This document shows positions 34,365 through 43,717 of a DNA stretch of 64,000 bases, piece by piece; the first letter of the stretch is position 1; each line of letters begins with the position of its first letter. The translations under genes and the position numbers were made by a program. The DNA comes from Fuscovulum ytuae (GTDB taxonomy: Bacteria; Pseudomonadota; Alphaproteobacteria; Rhodobacterales; Rhodobacteraceae), in the NCBI RefSeq assembly GCF_029953595.1, contig NZ_CP124535.1:3641001-3705000 (forward strand). Reading direction: 5' to 3'. The notes below the pieces were generated by a model. The model was not told the DNA's origin. It saw only the letters and a program-made list of their open reading frames with translations, and did no database searches.

Positions 34365-34571
34365 ATGAAACCCATATCCACGGAAGCGCAGGCGGGAAAG
34401 GCGGGGCGTTCGGCGTCGGAGATGACGCGGGACGAACGGCGGAAGGCCGCGCTGAAGGCCAATATGGCGCGACGCAAGGCGCAGGCAAAAGCGCGGGCTG
34501 GGCAGGGCGATGCTGGTGCAGGGACACAAGATGCTGGGGATGCCACAGGCATGACCCACGAGGATGAGTGA
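34365..34571 (+). CDS. Small conserved basic protein upstream of murA
   Basis: 68 aa protein, mostly charged and Ala-rich, with the helix DERRKAALKANMARRKAQAKARA (about residues 23-45) followed by an acidic tail (GMTHEDE). There is no signal peptide or membrane segment. It ends 9 bases before murA and probably shares its transcript. I recall similar short proteins upstream of murA in Rhodobacterales, but no function. The length, the helical middle and the tight spacing argue that it is real. An RNA- or ribosome-associated role is only a guess from its charge. Confidence 0.7.
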   Translation: MKPISTEAQAGKAGRSASEMTRDERRKAALKANMARRKAQAKARAGQGDAGAGTQDAGDATGMTHEDE

Positions 34572-34580
34572 GGCGGGCAG

Positions 34581-35852
34581 ATGGATTCGATATTGGTCAA
34601 GGGCAATGGGGCGCTGAGCGGGGCGATCCCGATCGCGGGGGCGAAGAACGCCTGTCTGACTCTGATGCCGGCCACGCTGCTGACCGAGGAGCCGCTGACG
34701 CTGACCAATGCGCCGCGGCTTTCGGATATCCGCACCATGACCCAGCTGTTGCAGTCGCTGGGCGCGGAGGTGGCATCCTTGCAGGATGGGCTGGTTCTGG
34801 CGATGTCGTCGCATGACATCGACAATCACCGGGCTGACTACGACATCGTGCGGAAGATGCGGGCGAGCATACTCGTCCTTGGGCCGATGCTGGCGCGGGA
34901 CGGGCATGCTGTGGTGTCGCTGCCGGGCGGTTGCGCCATCGGGGCGCGGCCTGTGGACCTGCATCTGAAGGCACTGGAGGCGATGGGGGCGGAGCTGGAC
35001 CTGCGGGATGGCTATGTTCATGCCAAGGCACCCGGCGGGCGGCTGAAGGGGGCGGTGATCGAGTTTCCCTTCGTTTCCGTAGGGGCGACCGAGAACGCCC
35101 TTATGGCGGCGACCTTGGCCAAGGGGACGACGGTCCTGAAGAACGCCGCGCGGGAGCCGGAAATTGTTGATTTGGCCCAATGCCTTAGGAAGATGGGGGC
35201 CGAGATCGAGGGTGAGGGGACAGCGACCATCACAGTGCAGGGGGTGGACCGTCTGCATGGCGCGACGCATCCTGTTGTGACCGACCGGATCGAATTGGGC
35301 ACCTATATGCTGGTCCCGGCGATCTGTGGCGGCGAAGTGGAATGTCTGGGCGGACGTATCAATCTGGTAGGCGCATTCGCCGAGAAACTGGATGAGGCGG
35401 GCATTTCCGTGACCGAGACGGAGCGGGGTCTGAAGGTCGCCCGCAAGACCGGGCGCGTGCGGGCCGTGAACGTGACGACGGAGCCTTTCCCCGGCTTTCC
35501 GACCGACCTTCAGGCGCAGATGATGGCGCTGCTTTGCACCGCCGATGGCGTGTCGGTTTTGGAAGAAAAAATCTTTGAAAACAGGTTCATGCATGCGCCG
35601 GAACTGATGCGGATGGGCGCGCGGATCGACGTGCATGGCGGCACTGCCACGGTGACGGGGGTGGAGCGGTTGCGGGGGGCCCCGGTGATGGCAACAGACC
35701 TGCGGGCGAGTGTGAGTCTGATCCTTGCGGGCCTTGCGGCGGAAGGCGAGACCTTGGTCAATCGCGTCTATCACCTTGATCGCGGCTATGAGCGGGTTGA
35801 GGACAAGCTGCGGGCCTGCGGGGCGCAGATCGAACGGATCAAGGGGAACTGA
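34581..35852 (+). CDS. murA: UDP-N-acetylglucosamine 1-carboxyvinyltransferase
   Basis: 423 aa cytoplasmic enzyme adding enolpyruvate from PEP to UDP-GlcNAc, the first committed step of peptidoglycan synthesis. The N-terminus [24 protein letters not shown] includes the substrate-binding KN pair, the catalytic Cys is at residue 118 in [15 protein letters not shown] (Cys115 in E. coli, the fosfomycin target), and the C-terminal [18 protein letters not shown] is typical. Length matches the family (about 420). It heads the conserved block murA-DUF2948-hisD-UPF0262. Confidence 0.97.
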   Translation: MDSILVKGNGALSGAIPIAGAKNACLTLMPATLLTEEPLTLTNAPRLSDIRTMTQLLQSLGAEVASLQDGLVLAMSSHDIDNHRADYDIVRKMRASILVLGPMLARDGHAVVSLPGGCAIGARPVDLHLKALEAMGAELDLRDGYVHAKAPGGRLKGAVIEFPFVSVGATENALMAATLAKGTTVLKNAAREPEIVDLAQCLRKMGAEIEGEGTATITVQGVDRLHGATHPVVTDRIELGTYMLVPAICGGEVECLGGRINLVGAFAEKLDEAGISVTETERGLKVARKTGRVRAVNVTTEPFPGFPTDLQAQMMALLCTADGVSVLEEKIFENRFMHAPELMRMGARIDVHGGTATVTGVERLRGAPVMATDLRASVSLILAGLAAEGETLVNRVYHLDRGYERVEDKLRACGAQIERIKGN

Positions 35853-35855
35853 CCC

Positions 35856-36332
35856 ATGGTGGATGCGCGGTTCGAGGATGGAGAGATCGGCCCCCTGAAC
35901 CTTGTGGCCCGGGATGCGGGTGATCTGGAGGTGATCTCGGCCCTTGTCCAGGATGCCGTGCTGACCGGGGCGGATTTGAAATGGGAGCGGTCAAAGCGGA
36001 GATTTGCCTGCCTTATCAATCGCTTTCGTTGGGAGGACGAGGTCGCGGCAGAGGCTGCGAAGCGGCCTTATGAACGGGTCCGGGCCCTATTGGTGATTGA
36101 AGATGCGGGCGCGGTGCGGTCGCAGGGGATCGACCGGGGTGACCCTGAGACGGTGTTTTCACTGTTGTCCTTGACCTGGGAGCCGGGGCCGGAGGGGACG
36201 GGGGCGGTGACCCTTGTTCTGGCGGGCGATGGGGCGGTGCGGGTGGAGGTTGAGGCGCTGGAAGTGACGCTGCATGACGTCACGAAGCCCTATATCGCGC
36301 CGAGCCGGAAGAAACCCGCGCATCGGGATTAA
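35856..36332 (+). CDS. DUF2948 family protein
   Basis: 158 aa cytoplasmic protein of unknown function. It opens with DGEIGPLNLVARDAGDLEVISALVQDAVL, contains the WERSKRRFACLINRFRWED stretch near residue 45 and ends with the beta segment RVEVEALEVTLHDVTKPY. These features and its place between murA and hisD identify the DUF2948 family of alphaproteobacteria. It starts 4 bases after murA, so it is co-transcribed. No catalytic motif is apparent. Confidence 0.85.
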   Translation: MVDARFEDGEIGPLNLVARDAGDLEVISALVQDAVLTGADLKWERSKRRFACLINRFRWEDEVAAEAAKRPYERVRALLVIEDAGAVRSQGIDRGDPETVFSLLSLTWEPGPEGTGAVTLVLAGDGAVRVEVEALEVTLHDVTKPYIAPSRKKPAHRD

Positions 36333-36698
36333 CCAACTTATTGAAATTGCAGGAATAAGGCGGCAGGGGCTGTGCCCTGTTTTGTGCCGCCTTTTGTGCC
36401 GCAAAGTGTTCATACAAATTTGGAGAGGCGAGGCGGGTGTGGGTTGGTTAACCGTGCGTGGGCGCACAGGCTTTGCCGGATGTTGGGGGTGAGGGAGTTT
36501 GGGGCGCAAGATTGGGTTTGGCGGGTGGTAATAGTGTGGAGTTATGGGATTGCCGGGGTGGTGGAGCGCTGGAACCCCATCCTACGGGCGGTGATCGCGG
36601 GGGTAGGGCAGGGTTCCAGCCCACCATCGGCCCAATCCTTGCCTTGAGCGCCCCCTTCTCGCGCGCTAGATGGGGCGGACCCTGCGGAGGCTTGGCCC
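36333..36698. other. Intergenic region between DUF2948 gene and hisD
   Basis: 366 bases without a supportable gene. It holds a probable terminator for the murA transcript just after the upstream gene (listed separately) and, in its right half, G/T-rich sequence that must contain the hisD promoter. No clear operator is seen. Confidence 0.6.
36359..36395 (+). terminator. Rho-independent terminator after murA-DUF2948
   Basis: Stem GGCGGCA (36359-36365) pairs with TGCCGCC (36385-36391), with a second hairpin GGGC-TGT-GCCC nested inside. The stem is followed by TTTTG. It lies 26 bases after the DUF2948 stop and would separate the murA transcript from hisD. Confidence 0.65.
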
Positions 36699-38009
36699 AT
36701 GACCTTTTTCCTTTCCACCCGCGATGCCGGTTTCGAGGCGGATTTCGTGCAGCTTCTGTCGATGAAGCGCGAAGAGGCAGAGGATGTGGATCAGGCAGTG
36801 GCCGCGATCATCGCCGATGTGCGGGCGCGGGGGGATCAGGCGCTGATCGATCTGACCGCGCGCTTTGACCGGATGGAATTGACGGCCGACCGGCTGGCCT
36901 TTTCCGAAGAGGAGATCGAGGCCGAGATTGCCAAGGTGTCGGTCGAGGATCGGGCGGCGCTGGAATTGGCGGCAGACCGCATCCGCGCCTATCACGAACG
37001 CCAGCGGCCAGAGGATGCCAGTTGGACCGATGCGGCGGGGGCGACCTTGGGCTGGCGCTGGACGCCGGTTTCGGCGGCGGGGCTTTATGTGCCCGGGGGG
37101 CTGGCGTCCTATCCTTCCTCGGTTCTGATGAATGCCATTCCGGCCAAGGTGGCGGGGGTGGCGCGGTTGGTTGTGACCTGCCCAACGCCGGGAGGCGTGG
37201 TGAATCCGTTGGTCCTTTTGGCGGCGCGGATCGCGGGGGTGGATGCGATTTACCGGGTCGGGGGCGCGCAGGCGGTGGCGGCGCTGGCCTATGGGACGGC
37301 GACCATTGCGCCGGTGGACAAGATCACCGGACCCGGCAATGCCTATGTGGCGGCGGCGAAACGGCGGGTCTTTGGGCGCGTGGGGATCGACATGATCGCG
37401 GGGCCGTCCGAGGTTCTGGTGATTGCGGATGCCGAGAATGACCCCGACTGGATCGCGTTGGACCTGCTGTCACAGGCCGAGCATGACGAAAGCGCGCAGG
37501 CCATCCTGATCACCACCGATCCGGCTTTTGGCATGGCGGTGGCGGGCGCGGTTGAGGCGCGGCTGGAGATGCTGGAACGGCGGGCCATTGCGGGGGCAAG
37601 CTGGCGCGACAATGGTGCGGTGATCGTGGTGCGCGATCTGGATGAGGCGGCGGAACTGGCCAACCGGATTGCGGCGGAGCATCTGGAGATCATGGTGGCA
37701 GACCCCGAGGCGCTTGCCGCCAAAATCCCGCATGCGGGGGCCATCTTCCTTGGGGCGTGGACACCGGAGGCGATTGGCGATTACGTGGGGGGGCCGAACC
37801 ATGTGCTGCCCACGGCGCGGTCGGCGCGGTTTTCTTCGGGGCTGAACGTGCTGGACTTCATGAAGCGGACGACGATGGCGCGGATGACGCCGGAGGCTCT
37901 GGCGGCCATTGGGCCGAGCGCAGAGCGGTTGGCGATCAGCGAGAGCTTGCAGGCGCATGGCTTAAGCGTGCGGGCGCGGCTGGATCGGTTGAATGGGGGG
38001 CGCGCATGA
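36699..38009 (+). CDS. hisD: Histidinol dehydrogenase
   Basis: 436 aa enzyme catalysing the last two steps of histidine synthesis, L-histidinol to L-histidine with two NAD. Landmarks are YVPGGLASYPSSVLMNAIPAKVAGV, GPGNAYVAAAKRRVFG, the zinc-site SQAEHDESAQ (Gln and His), the paired Glu-His in AAEHLE, and VGGPNHVLPTARSARF with the later LQAHGLSV His. Length and all catalytic residues are intact. The stop overlaps the next start (ATGA). Confidence 0.97.
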   Translation: MTFFLSTRDAGFEADFVQLLSMKREEAEDVDQAVAAIIADVRARGDQALIDLTARFDRMELTADRLAFSEEEIEAEIAKVSVEDRAALELAADRIRAYHERQRPEDASWTDAAGATLGWRWTPVSAAGLYVPGGLASYPSSVLMNAIPAKVAGVARLVVTCPTPGGVVNPLVLLAARIAGVDAIYRVGGAQAVAALAYGTATIAPVDKITGPGNAYVAAAKRRVFGRVGIDMIAGPSEVLVIADAENDPDWIALDLLSQAEHDESAQAILITTDPAFGMAVAGAVEARLEMLERRAIAGASWRDNGAVIVVRDLDEAAELANRIAAEHLEIMVADPEALAAKIPHAGAIFLGAWTPEAIGDYVGGPNHVLPTARSARFSSGLNVLDFMKRTTMARMTPEALAAIGPSAERLAISESLQAHGLSVRARLDRLNGGRA

Positions 38010-38482
38010 ACCGCATCTGCCATATCGAGATCGACGAGAAGGGCTTGGCGCGGCCGACGCCGGAGATCGAGCAGGAGCGGCGGGTCGCGATCTTTGACCT
38101 GTTGGAGGAGAATTCCTTCGCGCTGCCTGCACGTGAGGGGCGGGTGGTGGTGCCGGGGCCCTATCGGCTGGGTCTGGCGATCCGCGAGGGGCGGCTGGTC
38201 TTTGACATCGGGTCGGAGGCGGGCGAGAAGGTGGGGGAGTTCCACCTTTCGCTGGGGCCGTTCCGGCAGGTGGTGAAGGATTACTTCCAGATTTGTGAGT
38301 CCTATTTCGAGGCGGTGAAGCGCTTGCCGCCGAGCCAGATCGAGGCGATCGACATGGCGCGGCGCGGTATCCACAACGAGGGGGCGCGGGTGCTGCAAGA
38401 GCGGCTGGAGGGCAAGGCCCTTGTCGACACGGACACGGCGCGGCGTTTGTTCACGCTGATCTGCGTCCTGCATTGGGGTTGA
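38006..38482 (+). CDS. UPF0262 family protein
   Basis: 158 aa cytoplasmic protein of unknown function, start overlapping hisD by 4 bases. The conserved family stretches are ERRVAIFDLLEENSF, GPYRLGLAIREGRLVFDI, FHLSLGPFRQVVKDYFQICESYFEA and the C-terminal DTARRLFTLICVLHWG. Placement directly after hisD is characteristic in alphaproteobacteria. There is no known enzymatic motif. Confidence 0.9.
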   Translation: MNRICHIEIDEKGLARPTPEIEQERRVAIFDLLEENSFALPAREGRVVVPGPYRLGLAIREGRLVFDIGSEAGEKVGEFHLSLGPFRQVVKDYFQICESYFEAVKRLPPSQIEAIDMARRGIHNEGARVLQERLEGKALVDTDTARRLFTLICVLHWG

Positions 38483-38484
38483 TC

Positions 38485-38952
38485 TTGGGGCAGGCCTTTC
38501 CGACCTCGATCTTGTTCTGTTGTGACCATAACGCGGTCCGGTCGCCGATGGCGGAGGGGCTGATGAAGAAGATGTATGGCCAGAAGGCCTATGTGCAGTC
38601 GGCGGGCGTGAAAAACGACATGGAGGTGGACGGCTTTTCCATCGCGGTCTGCAAGGAATTGGGGATCGAGTTGAGCCGCCATCGGTCGCGGTCCTTTGAG
38701 GAGATGCAGGAATGGGGGGATGATCTGTCGCAATTCGATCTGATCGTCGCCCTGTCGCCCGCGAGCCAGAGAACGGCGCTTGAACTCACCCGCTATTACC
38801 ATCTGGACGTAGAATATTGGCCGATCCTTGATCCCACGGGGCTTGGCGAAAGCCGGGACGCGAAGCTTTCGGCCTATCGTCAGGCGCGGGACCAGATCAG
38901 GGACAGGATGCTGGCGCGGTTCGGGCCGCCTTTGGAAGAGGATGCAAGATGA
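38485..38952 (+). CDS. Low-molecular-weight protein tyrosine phosphatase-like protein
   Basis: 155 aa enzyme of the LMW-PTP/arsenate reductase fold. The P-loop CDHNAVRSP (C-x5-R-S, Cys near residue 13) follows a short strand, and the late acidic segment YWPILDPTG supplies the general-acid Asp. No ATG is available: TTG at 38485 gives the best fit to family length and has GGGG upstream, but TTG at 38479 (overlapping the UPF0262 stop) or 38473 are possible. Coupled before and after, it belongs to the hisD operon; its physiological target is unknown. Confidence 0.8.
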   Translation: MGQAFPTSILFCCDHNAVRSPMAEGLMKKMYGQKAYVQSAGVKNDMEVDGFSIAVCKELGIELSRHRSRSFEEMQEWGDDLSQFDLIVALSPASQRTALELTRYYHLDVEYWPILDPTGLGESRDAKLSAYRQARDQIRDRMLARFGPPLEEDAR

Positions 38953-39359
38953 CGAGAGCAGAGGCGATGGCCCTGATCGGGCGCTATTACGCGGCCTTCA
39001 ATGCAGGCGATGCGGCAGGGATGCTCGATTGCGTGGCCGAGGATGTGGAGCATCGGGTGAATGAGGGCGGCATCCGGCGGGGGCGCGCGAAATTCGCCGA
39101 GTTCTGTTCGCATATGGGCGTGAGCTATCGGGAAGAGTTGAAGGATATGGTCATCTTCGCGTCGGATGATGGCGCGCGGGGGGCGGCGGAATTCGTGGTG
39201 CATGGCGAATATCTGCAAACCGATCCGGGCCTGCCCGAGGCGAAGGGGCAGCGCTATATCCTGCCTGCGGGCGGGTTCTTTGAGTTGCGCGATGGCAAGA
39301 TCGCGCGGGTGACGACCTTCTACAACCTGAATGACTGGATCGCGCAGGTTTCCGCATGA
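38949..39359 (+). CDS. NTF2-like (ketosteroid isomerase-related) protein
   Basis: 136 aa single-domain SnoaL/NTF2-like protein. The N-terminal helix pair IGRYYAAFNAGDAAGMLDCVAEDVEHRVNEGG is characteristic, followed by the curved sheet (AAEFVVHGEYLQTDPG, GGFFELRDGKIARVTTFYNL). Such proteins are small-molecule isomerases, dehydratases or binding proteins; no catalytic pair is certain here. It overlaps both neighbours by 4 bases, which makes it part of the hisD operon. Confidence 0.82.
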   Translation: MTRAEAMALIGRYYAAFNAGDAAGMLDCVAEDVEHRVNEGGIRRGRAKFAEFCSHMGVSYREELKDMVIFASDDGARGAAEFVVHGEYLQTDPGLPEAKGQRYILPAGGFFELRDGKIARVTTFYNLNDWIAQVSA

Positions 39360-39961
39360 CGCGCGCCTTGCCCGAGGGGATTTCCGTTCGGGCGCTGCGC
39401 GGGGCGGCGCTGGAGTCGGCGCTGGACGATGTGGCGCGGCTGCGGATCGCGGTGTTCCGGGATTGGCCTTATCTGTACGACGGGTCGCTGGATTACGAGC
39501 GGGAATATCTGAGCACCTATCGCGACAGCCCCGGCGCGCTGCTGGTGGGGGCGTTCTTTGGCGATGTGCTGGTGGGGGCCTCCACATCCACCCCGATGGA
39601 GGATCATGCGGGGGAGTTTGCCGCCCCCATGCAGGGCCGCGGCGTGCCGTTGGAGCGCATCCTTTACGGGGCGGAATCGGTTCTGCTGCCGGAATATCGC
39701 GGCAAGGGGATCGGGCATCGGTTCTTTGACCTGCGCGAGGATCACGCGCGGGCCTTGGGGCGGACGCATGTGGCCTTTTGTTCCGTGATGCGGCCTGCGG
39801 ATCATCCGCTGCGGCCTGCCAGCTATCGCACGAATGACGCCTTCTGGCAGGGGCGGGGCTATGCGCCCCTTCCCGGCGCGGTGGCGGAGTTTTCGTGGAA
39901 GGATCTGGGGCAGGAGGGGGAAACGGTGAAACCCCTGCAATTCTGGATGCGGGAAATCTGA
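39356..39961 (+). CDS. GNAT-family N-acetyltransferase
   Basis: 201 aa acetyltransferase-fold protein. The acetyl-CoA-binding region is in VLLPEYRGKGIGHRFFDLREDHARALG (the Q/RxxGxG/A element as RGKGIG near residue 119), after the beta-4 strand GAESV. The N-terminal LRIAVFRDWPYLYDGSLDYEREYLSTY segment is typical of a GNAT subgroup seen in Rhodobacterales. The substrate is unknown. It is co-translated with the NTF2-like gene (ATGA overlap) and is the last gene of the hisD run. Confidence 0.85.
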   Translation: MTRALPEGISVRALRGAALESALDDVARLRIAVFRDWPYLYDGSLDYEREYLSTYRDSPGALLVGAFFGDVLVGASTSTPMEDHAGEFAAPMQGRGVPLERILYGAESVLLPEYRGKGIGHRFFDLREDHARALGRTHVAFCSVMRPADHPLRPASYRTNDAFWQGRGYAPLPGAVAEFSWKDLGQEGETVKPLQFWMREI

Positions 39962-40108
39962 GGCGGCGGAAGCTTGCCGAAGGGTCGGCTGGAACTGGCC
40001 GGGGTTTGGGGCGTGGCGGGGCGTTGATATTGGATATCATGGCCCAACTTCCGATGGTTTGCCCCTGCGCGGAGCGTGCTTCGCGACAACAACCTCGGAG
40101 AAGCTGCT

Positions 40109-40366
40109 ATGAAAAAGACCATATTCCTTGCGATCATCGGGCTTGGCACCGCGGCCTGCGTGCCTGCGGATCAGGCCACGCTGGGCGGGGCCGCGACGGG
40201 TGCCTTGCTGGGTGCTGCGGTGTCGAGCGACAATGACCGCGTCGAAGGCGCGATCATCGGCGCGGCGGTGGGCGGCGTGGCGGGCCATCTGCTTGGCCGG
40301 GCGAACAGCCCCGGGGATTGTGTCTATCAGGATGGCTATGGGCGGCGCTATATCGCGCGCTGCTGA
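40109..40366 (+). CDS. Small glycine-zipper lipoprotein
   Basis: 85 aa probable outer-membrane lipoprotein. The signal sequence MKKTIFLAIIGLGTAAC ends in a lipobox-like GTAAC (lipidated Cys at about residue 17). It is followed by two glycine-zipper stretches, LGGAATGALLGAAVS and GAIIGAAVGGVAGHLLGRA, as in YMGG/OsmB-like proteins, and a short polar tail with two Cys (GDCVYQDGYGRRYIARC). The ATG at 40109 has GGAG upstream. The function in envelope structure is inferred from the family. Confidence 0.85.
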   Translation: MKKTIFLAIIGLGTAACVPADQATLGGAATGALLGAAVSSDNDRVEGAIIGAAVGGVAGHLLGRANSPGDCVYQDGYGRRYIARC

Positions 40367-40466
40367 GATGCGCTGATGGGGGCGCGTGCCGATCTGCCTT
40401 TGGCGCGCGCCCTTGCCGCCCTTGGCTTGCGCTGCTTATCTGGTGGCCATGCCTTGGAGAGCGAAG

Positions 40467-41336
40467 ATGAAGATTGCGGCCGCTGCCTATCCTTTGGATT
40501 TCCTGCCCGATTTTGCGGCCTATGAGGCCAAGGTCACGGCTTGGGTCGAGGATGCCGTGGGGCAGGGGGCCGATCTTTTGGTCTTTCCCGAATATGGGGC
40601 GATGGAGCTTGCCTCGCTGGGCGGGGCAGAGGTGGCCGCCGATCTGGAGCGCGCGCTGCATGAGGTGGCGTCGCATCGCGGGGCGGTGGACGGCCTGCAT
40701 CTGCGGTTGGCGGCGGCGCATGGGGTGCATATCCTTGGGGCGTCGGGGCCCGTCTTCCTGACGGCGGGGGCGCGGCCTGTGAACCGCGCCACGCTTTATG
40801 GGCCGGGGGGCATTGTCGGGCATCAGGACAAGCAGATCATGACGCGGTTTGAGCGCGAGATCTGGTTTGTGGACCCCGGCGCGGGCTTGCCGGTGTTTGA
40901 CACGCCGCTTGGGCGGATCGGGGTGCTGATCTGCTATGACAGCGAATTCCCCCTGCTCGCACGGCGGCTGGTGGAGGCGGGGGCAGAGGTTCTTCTGGTG
41001 CCGTCCTGCACCGATACGCTGGCGGGGTTTACCCGCGTTCGGGTGGGGGCCATGGCGCGGGCCCTGGAAAACCAATGCGTCACCGTGCAGGCGCCCACAG
41101 TGGGGCTGGCCCCGTGGTGCCCGGCGGTGGATGAGAATGTGGGGCGCGGCGCGATCTATGGGCCGCCCGACCGGGGGTTCCCGGAAACCGGCATTCTGGC
41201 CGAGACGGGGCTGAATGAGGCAGGCTGGGCTGTCGCAGAGGTGGAGCTTGCCGCCATCCATGCCGTGCGGCGCGAGGGCGGCGTTCTGAACCACCTGCAT
41301 TGGGACGAACAGGCGGCGCGCATTCTGAAGGCTTGA
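40467..41336 (+). CDS. Carbon-nitrogen hydrolase (nitrilase superfamily)
   Basis: 289 aa amidase-type hydrolase. The catalytic triad is visible: Glu in LLVFPEYGAMEL (about residue 43), Lys in GHQDKQIMTRFE (about 122) and Cys in LICYDSEFP (about 160). The sequence VPSCTDTLAGFTRVRVGAMARALENQ is the usual late motif. The ATG at 40467 follows TTGGAGA; the longer upstream reading adds a Pro-rich stretch. The substrate is unknown. It is separated from infA by 185 bases. Confidence 0.9.
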   Translation: MKIAAAAYPLDFLPDFAAYEAKVTAWVEDAVGQGADLLVFPEYGAMELASLGGAEVAADLERALHEVASHRGAVDGLHLRLAAAHGVHILGASGPVFLTAGARPVNRATLYGPGGIVGHQDKQIMTRFEREIWFVDPGAGLPVFDTPLGRIGVLICYDSEFPLLARRLVEAGAEVLLVPSCTDTLAGFTRVRVGAMARALENQCVTVQAPTVGLAPWCPAVDENVGRGAIYGPPDRGFPETGILAETGLNEAGWAVAEVELAAIHAVRREGGVLNHLHWDEQAARILKA

Positions 41337-41443
41337 CAGGGGGTGCTGCCCTTGCCCCTTCATCTTGGCCCAAATACTCAAATCCCCGGCTGCCTTGCGC
41401 CCTGCCGTCGCAGGAGGGGGGCTTATTTACTTTTCCCTTGAAA

Positions 41444-41489
41444 ATCCGCCCTGACAGGCGCATTAGGCGGCGCTAAGCGCAGGGCGGAT
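41444..41489. promoter_or_regulatory. Long hairpin in the infA leader
   Basis: Perfect 10-bp inverted repeat ATCCGCCCTG (41444-41453) and CAGGGCGGAT (41480-41489). The intervening sequence holds a second inverted repeat, GCGC-a-TTAG with CTAA-GCGC, so the whole 46 bases can fold into one extended stem-loop ending 32 bases before the infA ATG. It lacks a T-run on the + strand, so it could be a leader structure or a terminator-like element for the upstream gene. Confidence 0.55.
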
Positions 41490-41521
41490 GCCGCTGCGCC
41501 CTAACCCTATTTGGAGTGACC

Positions 41522-41740
41522 ATGGCCAAGGAAGACATCCTCGAATTCCCCGGTGTCGTGAAGGAACTCCTGCCGAACGCGACATTCAGGGTCGAGCTGG
41601 ACAACGGCCATGAACTGATCGCGACGATGGCAGGCAAGATGCGCAAGAACCGCATCCGCGTTCTGGCAGGCGACAAGGTGCAGGTGGAGATGACGCCCTA
41701 CGATCTGTCGAAGGGCCGCATCAACTATCGCTTCAAGTGA
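41522..41740 (+). CDS. infA: Translation initiation factor IF-1
   Basis: 72 aa essential factor binding the ribosomal A site during initiation. The sequence [25 protein letters not shown], then [41 protein letters not shown], is the complete S1/OB fold of IF-1. GGAG lies 7 bases before the ATG at 41522; an in-frame GTG at 41516 is not needed. Its stop overlaps the GTG start of the maf gene, placing it at the head of infA-maf-RNase-yacG. Confidence 0.98.
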   Translation: MAKEDILEFPGVVKELLPNATFRVELDNGHELIATMAGKMRKNRIRVLAGDKVQVEMTPYDLSKGRINYRFK

Positions 41741-42312
41741 AGCTGATCCTCGGATCGGGAAGCCCGCGCCGGAAGGAACTTCTGGCGCAATTGGGCATTG
41801 TGCCGGATGCGATCCTGCCGCCCGATATCGACGAAGACCCCCGAAAGGGTGAATTGCCACGCCCCTATGCGGCGCGTTTGGCGCGCGAGAAGGCGGCGGC
41901 GGTGGCGGCGGGGCCGGATGACATCGTGCTCTGTGCCGATACGACGGTGGCCTTGGGGCGCCGCATCCTTGGCAAGCCGCGTGATGCGGGCGAGGCTGCG
42001 GCATTCCTGACGGCCTTGGGCGGGCGGCGGCATGAGGTGATCACCGCCGTGGCCGTGCGGCGGGGTGACCGGGTCTGGTCACGCGAAAGCGTCAGCGCGG
42101 TGAAGATGAAGCGGCTGTCGGATGCCGAGTTGAACGCCTATCTGGCGGGCGGCGAATGGGAGGGCAAGGCCGGGGCCTATGCCATCCAGGGCGCGGCGGG
42201 GGCCTTCATCCCGTGGATTTCCGGCAGTTTCACCGGCATCGTGGGGCTTCCCTTGGCCGAGACGGCGGCACTGCTGTCGGCGGCGGGTTGGCCGGTCTGG
42301 AGGCAGGGATGA
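41737..42312 (+). CDS. maf: Maf-family nucleotide pyrophosphatase
   Basis: 191 aa cytoplasmic nucleotide pyrophosphatase (septum formation inhibitor Maf family), removing noncanonical or modified nucleotides. [18 protein letters not shown] at the N-terminus and the catalytic Asp in [11 protein letters not shown] are diagnostic; [17 protein letters not shown] is the later conserved stretch. The GTG start overlaps the infA stop, and the gene end overlaps the RNase gene. Confidence 0.93.
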   Translation: MKLILGSGSPRRKELLAQLGIVPDAILPPDIDEDPRKGELPRPYAARLAREKAAAVAAGPDDIVLCADTTVALGRRILGKPRDAGEAAAFLTALGGRRHEVITAVAVRRGDRVWSRESVSAVKMKRLSDAELNAYLAGGEWEGKAGAYAIQGAAGAFIPWISGSFTGIVGLPLAETAALLSAAGWPVWRQG

Positions 42313-43352
42313 AGGGGCGTGTGGTCTGTCTGGACGAGGTGGATGGGCGCCGCGCGGCGGCCCTGATCGTGGATGGGCGGCTGGAGGATCTGCTGATCGA
42401 TCCCGTGGGCGATGCGCCCCTGCCCGGTGCGATCTATCGCGCGGTGGCGGATCGGCCCGTGAAGGGGCAGGGGGGGATGTTCGTGAAGCTGCCGGGGGGG
42501 CTTTCGGGCTTTTTGCGGCAGGTGTCGGGCATCGCGCCGGGGCAGCGGATCATCGTGCAGGTAACGGGTCAGGCCGAGGCCGGGAAGGCCGTTCCCGTGA
42601 CGGCGCGGCTTTTGTTCCGGTCGCGCTGGGCGATTGTGACGCCGGGGGCGCCGGGCCTGAACATCTCGCGCCGCATCCGGGATGAAGAGGTGCGGGCGGA
42701 GTTGCAGGCGCTGGCCGAGGCGGGAATGGCGGGGGCTGCGGCGGATCACGGGTTGATCTTGCGGTCGGCCTGCGAAGGGGCCGAGACCGAGGATGTGGCC
42801 GCGGATATCGCCGCGATGCGCGATCTGGCGGCGGCGGTGGTGGCCGATCTGTCGGGCGGGCCGGAGCTTTTGGTCGATGGGCCGGATGCGCATGAGGCGG
42901 CGTGGCGCGACTGGGCGGAACCCGCGCCGGATGAGGTGATCGAGGGCGGGTTCGAGGCCATGGGCCTGTGGGAGATGATCGATGCGCTGCGATCCCCCCG
43001 CGTGGCGCTGCCCGGCGGCGGGCATATGATGGTAGAGCCGACCCGCGCCTTGGTGGCGGTGGATGTGAATACCGGGCCGGACACTTCGCCTGCCGCGGCG
43101 ATGAAGGTCAATGTGGCCGCCGCGCGCGACTTGCCGCGGCAGTTGCGTCTGCGGGGGCTTGGCGGGCAGGTGGTGGTGGATTTCGCGCCGATGGCCAAGA
43201 AGGACCGGGGCACGCTGGACCAAGTGCTGAAGGCGGCCTTCCGGGGCGAGGGCGAGGCCAACCTTGCCGGATGGACGGGGCTGGGGCTTTACGAGATGAC
43301 GCGCAAGCGGGACCGCCTGCCCTTGGCGGCGCTGCTGGAGGGGGGGGCATGA
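42309..43352 (+). CDS. Ribonuclease E/G family protein (short form)
   Basis: 347 aa endoribonuclease-family protein, shorter than E. coli RNase G (about 490). The S1-like N-terminus ([10 protein letters not shown]) is followed by the RNase E/G core: [28 protein letters not shown], the metal-site [12 protein letters not shown] (DxN) near residue 247 and [13 protein letters not shown]. The zinc-link Cys pair of RNase E is not seen. The compact form between maf and yacG is usual in Rhodobacterales, which also have a full RNase E elsewhere. The reduced core leaves open how much catalytic activity is retained. Confidence 0.87.
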   Translation: MKGRVVCLDEVDGRRAAALIVDGRLEDLLIDPVGDAPLPGAIYRAVADRPVKGQGGMFVKLPGGLSGFLRQVSGIAPGQRIIVQVTGQAEAGKAVPVTARLLFRSRWAIVTPGAPGLNISRRIRDEEVRAELQALAEAGMAGAAADHGLILRSACEGAETEDVAADIAAMRDLAAAVVADLSGGPELLVDGPDAHEAAWRDWAEPAPDEVIEGGFEAMGLWEMIDALRSPRVALPGGGHMMVEPTRALVAVDVNTGPDTSPAAAMKVNVAAARDLPRQLRLRGLGGQVVVDFAPMAKKDRGTLDQVLKAAFRGEGEANLAGWTGLGLYEMTRKRDRLPLAALLEGGA

Positions 43353-43522
43353 GCTGCCCGATCTGCGGAAAAGAGGTGGTGGAAGCCTACCGCCCCTTCT
43401 GTTGCCGCCGCTGCGCCGATGTCGATCTGGGGCGTTGGTTGACGGGAGGCTACGCCATCCCGGTGGCCGAAGATGAGGACGACGACAAACCGGGCGAAGA
43501 GCGGCCGGAGCGGCCGCAATAG
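43349..43522 (+). CDS. yacG: DNA gyrase inhibitor YacG
   Basis: 57 aa zinc protein that binds GyrB and limits gyrase activity. The four ligands are in [20 protein letters not shown] (C-x2-C, then C-x3-C), followed by the family hallmark [13 protein letters not shown] and an acidic tail. The start overlaps the RNase gene stop by 4 bases, ending the infA operon. Length and motif are complete. Confidence 0.95.
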   Translation: MSCPICGKEVVEAYRPFCCRRCADVDLGRWLTGGYAIPVAEDEDDDKPGEERPERPQ

Positions 43523-43717
43523 GGTGGACCTGGCCTGTGCGCCGGGGCTCTGGCGGGGTCTGGAGGAGAGGGTATCGCATGATGCCATACCCCGCCGCGC
43601 GCAAGGGGGATCAGACCGTGTCGATCGGGATGAAATTCTTGGCAAAACCCTCTGGACAGCCCCGCCCGCCTGACGTATCACCCGCCCACCCGAAAGGCCG
43701 CGCCTTTTGGTAACGGT

